Positions 63,051-64,000 of a stretch of DNA of 64,000 bases are shown here, piece by piece. The notes under the pieces are model-generated. The model worked only from the letters and a program-made list of their open reading frames with translations. It was not told the DNA's origin and made no database searches. The DNA is taken from assembly GCF_002135435.1 (NCBI RefSeq), contig NZ_NEGK01000009.1, positions 1 through 64,000 of the forward strand. The letters run 5' to 3'. The translations under genes and the position numbers were made by a program. The DNA comes from Acinetobacter sp. ANC 3813 (GTDB taxonomy: Bacteria; Pseudomonadota; Gammaproteobacteria; Pseudomonadales; Moraxellaceae). Each line of letters opens with the position of its first letter. Position 1 is the first letter of the stretch.

Positions 63051-64000
63051 ATGCATCAACTTTCTGTTTCAAACCAATATGCCGTTTCAGATGCGCAAAA
63101 TTGGATGAATCACATCTGCGGCAGCCATGAGCTGATTGTCAAAAAAACTCAGAACCTTAATTTTCAGCATGAATATGCCCGTTTAGCCAAAGACTCCGTA
63201 TCTCTGGGATATATTCAATACGGCACAGATGTATCCATTGTGAATGAGAAAAAACTGCACTGCTATAGCCTGAGCTTGCCGGTATCTGGCGAACAGGAAT
63301 TAATTACACGGAATCAAAACATTGTTTCTAATCAAAATATCGCTTTGGTCGTTAACCCTCATGAAGAGCTGCAGCTGAATATTGCCGGCGATTGCAGAAA
63401 ATTGCATTTGGCTATTCCTAAAGAAAAAGTGAAGCACGCCCTGCAACTGCTTACTGGTCAGCAAATCGAGCAAGAGATTGTTTTCGATTCAAAAATGCCG
63501 ATCGAGAGCATTGAAATTGCACAGTGGTGGCAGCAGGTGAATTTCTTCATTCGTGATATTCATCAAATGGGCATTGCGCATTTTCAATATTTTCATCAAG
63601 AAATGGAAAGCTTATTGATTAAAAAATTGCTTTTTATTCAACAGCATAATTACAGCACTCAGTTAAACTCTCATTTGGGACAGCACTTACCTAAAGAACT
63701 GCAGCAAGCGGTACAATTTATTCAGCAGAATTCTAAACTGCCTATTTCTTTACAGGATATTTGTGATTTCTCCTGCAGCTCTGCAACTAAAATCAATACG
63801 CTTTTTAAACGTTATTTTCAGCTGTCACCCATGCAGTATTTAAAACATATCCGTTTAAAAAATGTCTATCAAAGCATACAGCTTAGTGCACCCTGCAATA
63901 TTGCCGAAGTTGCCTTGGAACATGGTTTTAATCATTTGGGACATTTTGCAAAAGACTATAAGCTTTTCTTTCATGAAAGCCCGCGCGATACGCTAAGAAA
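63051..64000 (+). CDS. antR: AraC/XylS-family regulator, 3' end beyond window
   Basis: The frame opens at 63051 with AAGGAA upstream and stays open for 316 codons to the window edge. The N-terminal about 200 residues fit the AraC_binding_2-like ligand domain of XylS/AntR relatives. The C-terminal HTH pair covers about 225 to the end (LQDICDFSCSSATKINTLFKRYF; HGFNHLGHFAKDYKLFF). Only a few C-terminal residues should be missing. It is divergent from antAB, and the gap holds the 21-base direct repeats, so it is the likely anthranilate-responsive activator. The symbol is by context. Confidence 0.82.
   Translation, partial: MHQLSVSNQYAVSDAQNWMNHICGSHELIVKKTQNLNFQHEYARLAKDSVSLGYIQYGTDVSIVNEKKLHCYSLSLPVSGEQELITRNQNIVSNQNIALVVNPHEELQLNIAGDCRKLHLAIPKEKVKHALQLLTGQQIEQEIVFDSKMPIESIEIAQWWQQVNFFIRDIHQMGIAHFQYFHQEMESLLIKKLLFIQQHNYSTQLNSHLGQHLPKELQQAVQFIQQNSKLPISLQDICDFSCSSATKINTLFKRYFQLSPMQYLKHIRLKNVYQSIQLSAPCNIAEVALEHGFNHLGHFAKDYKLFFHESPRDTLR

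Overview
The window looks like a chromosomal piece of an Acinetobacter-type gammaproteobacterium. This rests on the moderate AT-richness, the catechol and anthranilate gene sets in their Acinetobacter order, and the neighbours (SstT, DUF2058, YgaV/BigR-type regulator, fatty-acid desaturase with its reductase). I cannot name the species. No rRNA, tRNA, CRISPR array, insertion sequence or prophage is visible.

Layout. 0-1.1 kb: end of the cat operon (catF fragment, catD). 1.7-7.0 kb: glutarate block (CoA-transferase, MFS transporter, glutaryl-CoA dehydrogenase, divergent LysR regulator), followed by a class III-type sirtuin. 7.9-26.4 kb: a guanidine nitrogen-assimilation region, interrupted at 12.4-13.2 kb by a cysteine-dioxygenase-like cupin and at 17-20.9 kb by a zinc peptidase, an AT-rich OLD-family nuclease and a HigBA toxin-antitoxin pair. 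26.4-34.3 kb: LysR regulator, HAD phosphatase, and an acyl-CoA dehydrogenase/thiolase/CoA-transferase operon with a divergent TetR regulator. 34.3-37.8 kb: copper efflux (CopZ-like, CueR, CopA). 37.9-41.5 kb: sulfur block (CysK, BigR/YgaV-like sensor, SulP). 41.7-53.2 kb: housekeeping and transport genes (SstT, ABC exporter, MaoC hydratase, AraC regulator, GcvH, LigB-type dioxygenase, MFS, PilU). 53.4-54.9 kb: DAHP synthase with an elaborate leader. 55.2-59.2 kb: ABC-F protein, desaturase and reductase. 59.4-64 kb: anthranilate dioxygenase subunits, a transporter and a divergent AraC regulator.

The most interesting part is the guanidine region. Three well-formed sigma-54 promoters (7997-8012, 16711-16726, 26219-26234) drive three units: ABC permease/ATPase and downstream genes; a small ORF, a NikR-like protein, allophanate hydrolase and the ABC binding protein; and carboxyguanidine deiminase subunits plus the biotin-dependent carboxylase. 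A guanidine-I (ykkC) riboswitch precedes the carboxylase operon. A guanidine-II (mini-ykkC) riboswitch with two ACGG-loop hairpins sits inside the ABC operon, just before a 2-oxoglutarate oxygenase, an unknown protein and an SMR exporter. The inferred logic is nitrogen limitation through sigma-54 combined with sensing of guanidine itself. The oxygenase/unknown/SMR trio and the small ORF/NikR-like pair are the least explained parts.

The second notable region is the DAHP synthase leader. A promoter is followed by a structured RNA with an intrinsic terminator. Then comes an untracked 34-residue ORF extremely rich in Phe, Tyr and Trp codons, and then the synthase gene. The right end (anthranilate to catechol) and left end (catechol to TCA intermediates) belong to the same catabolic route.
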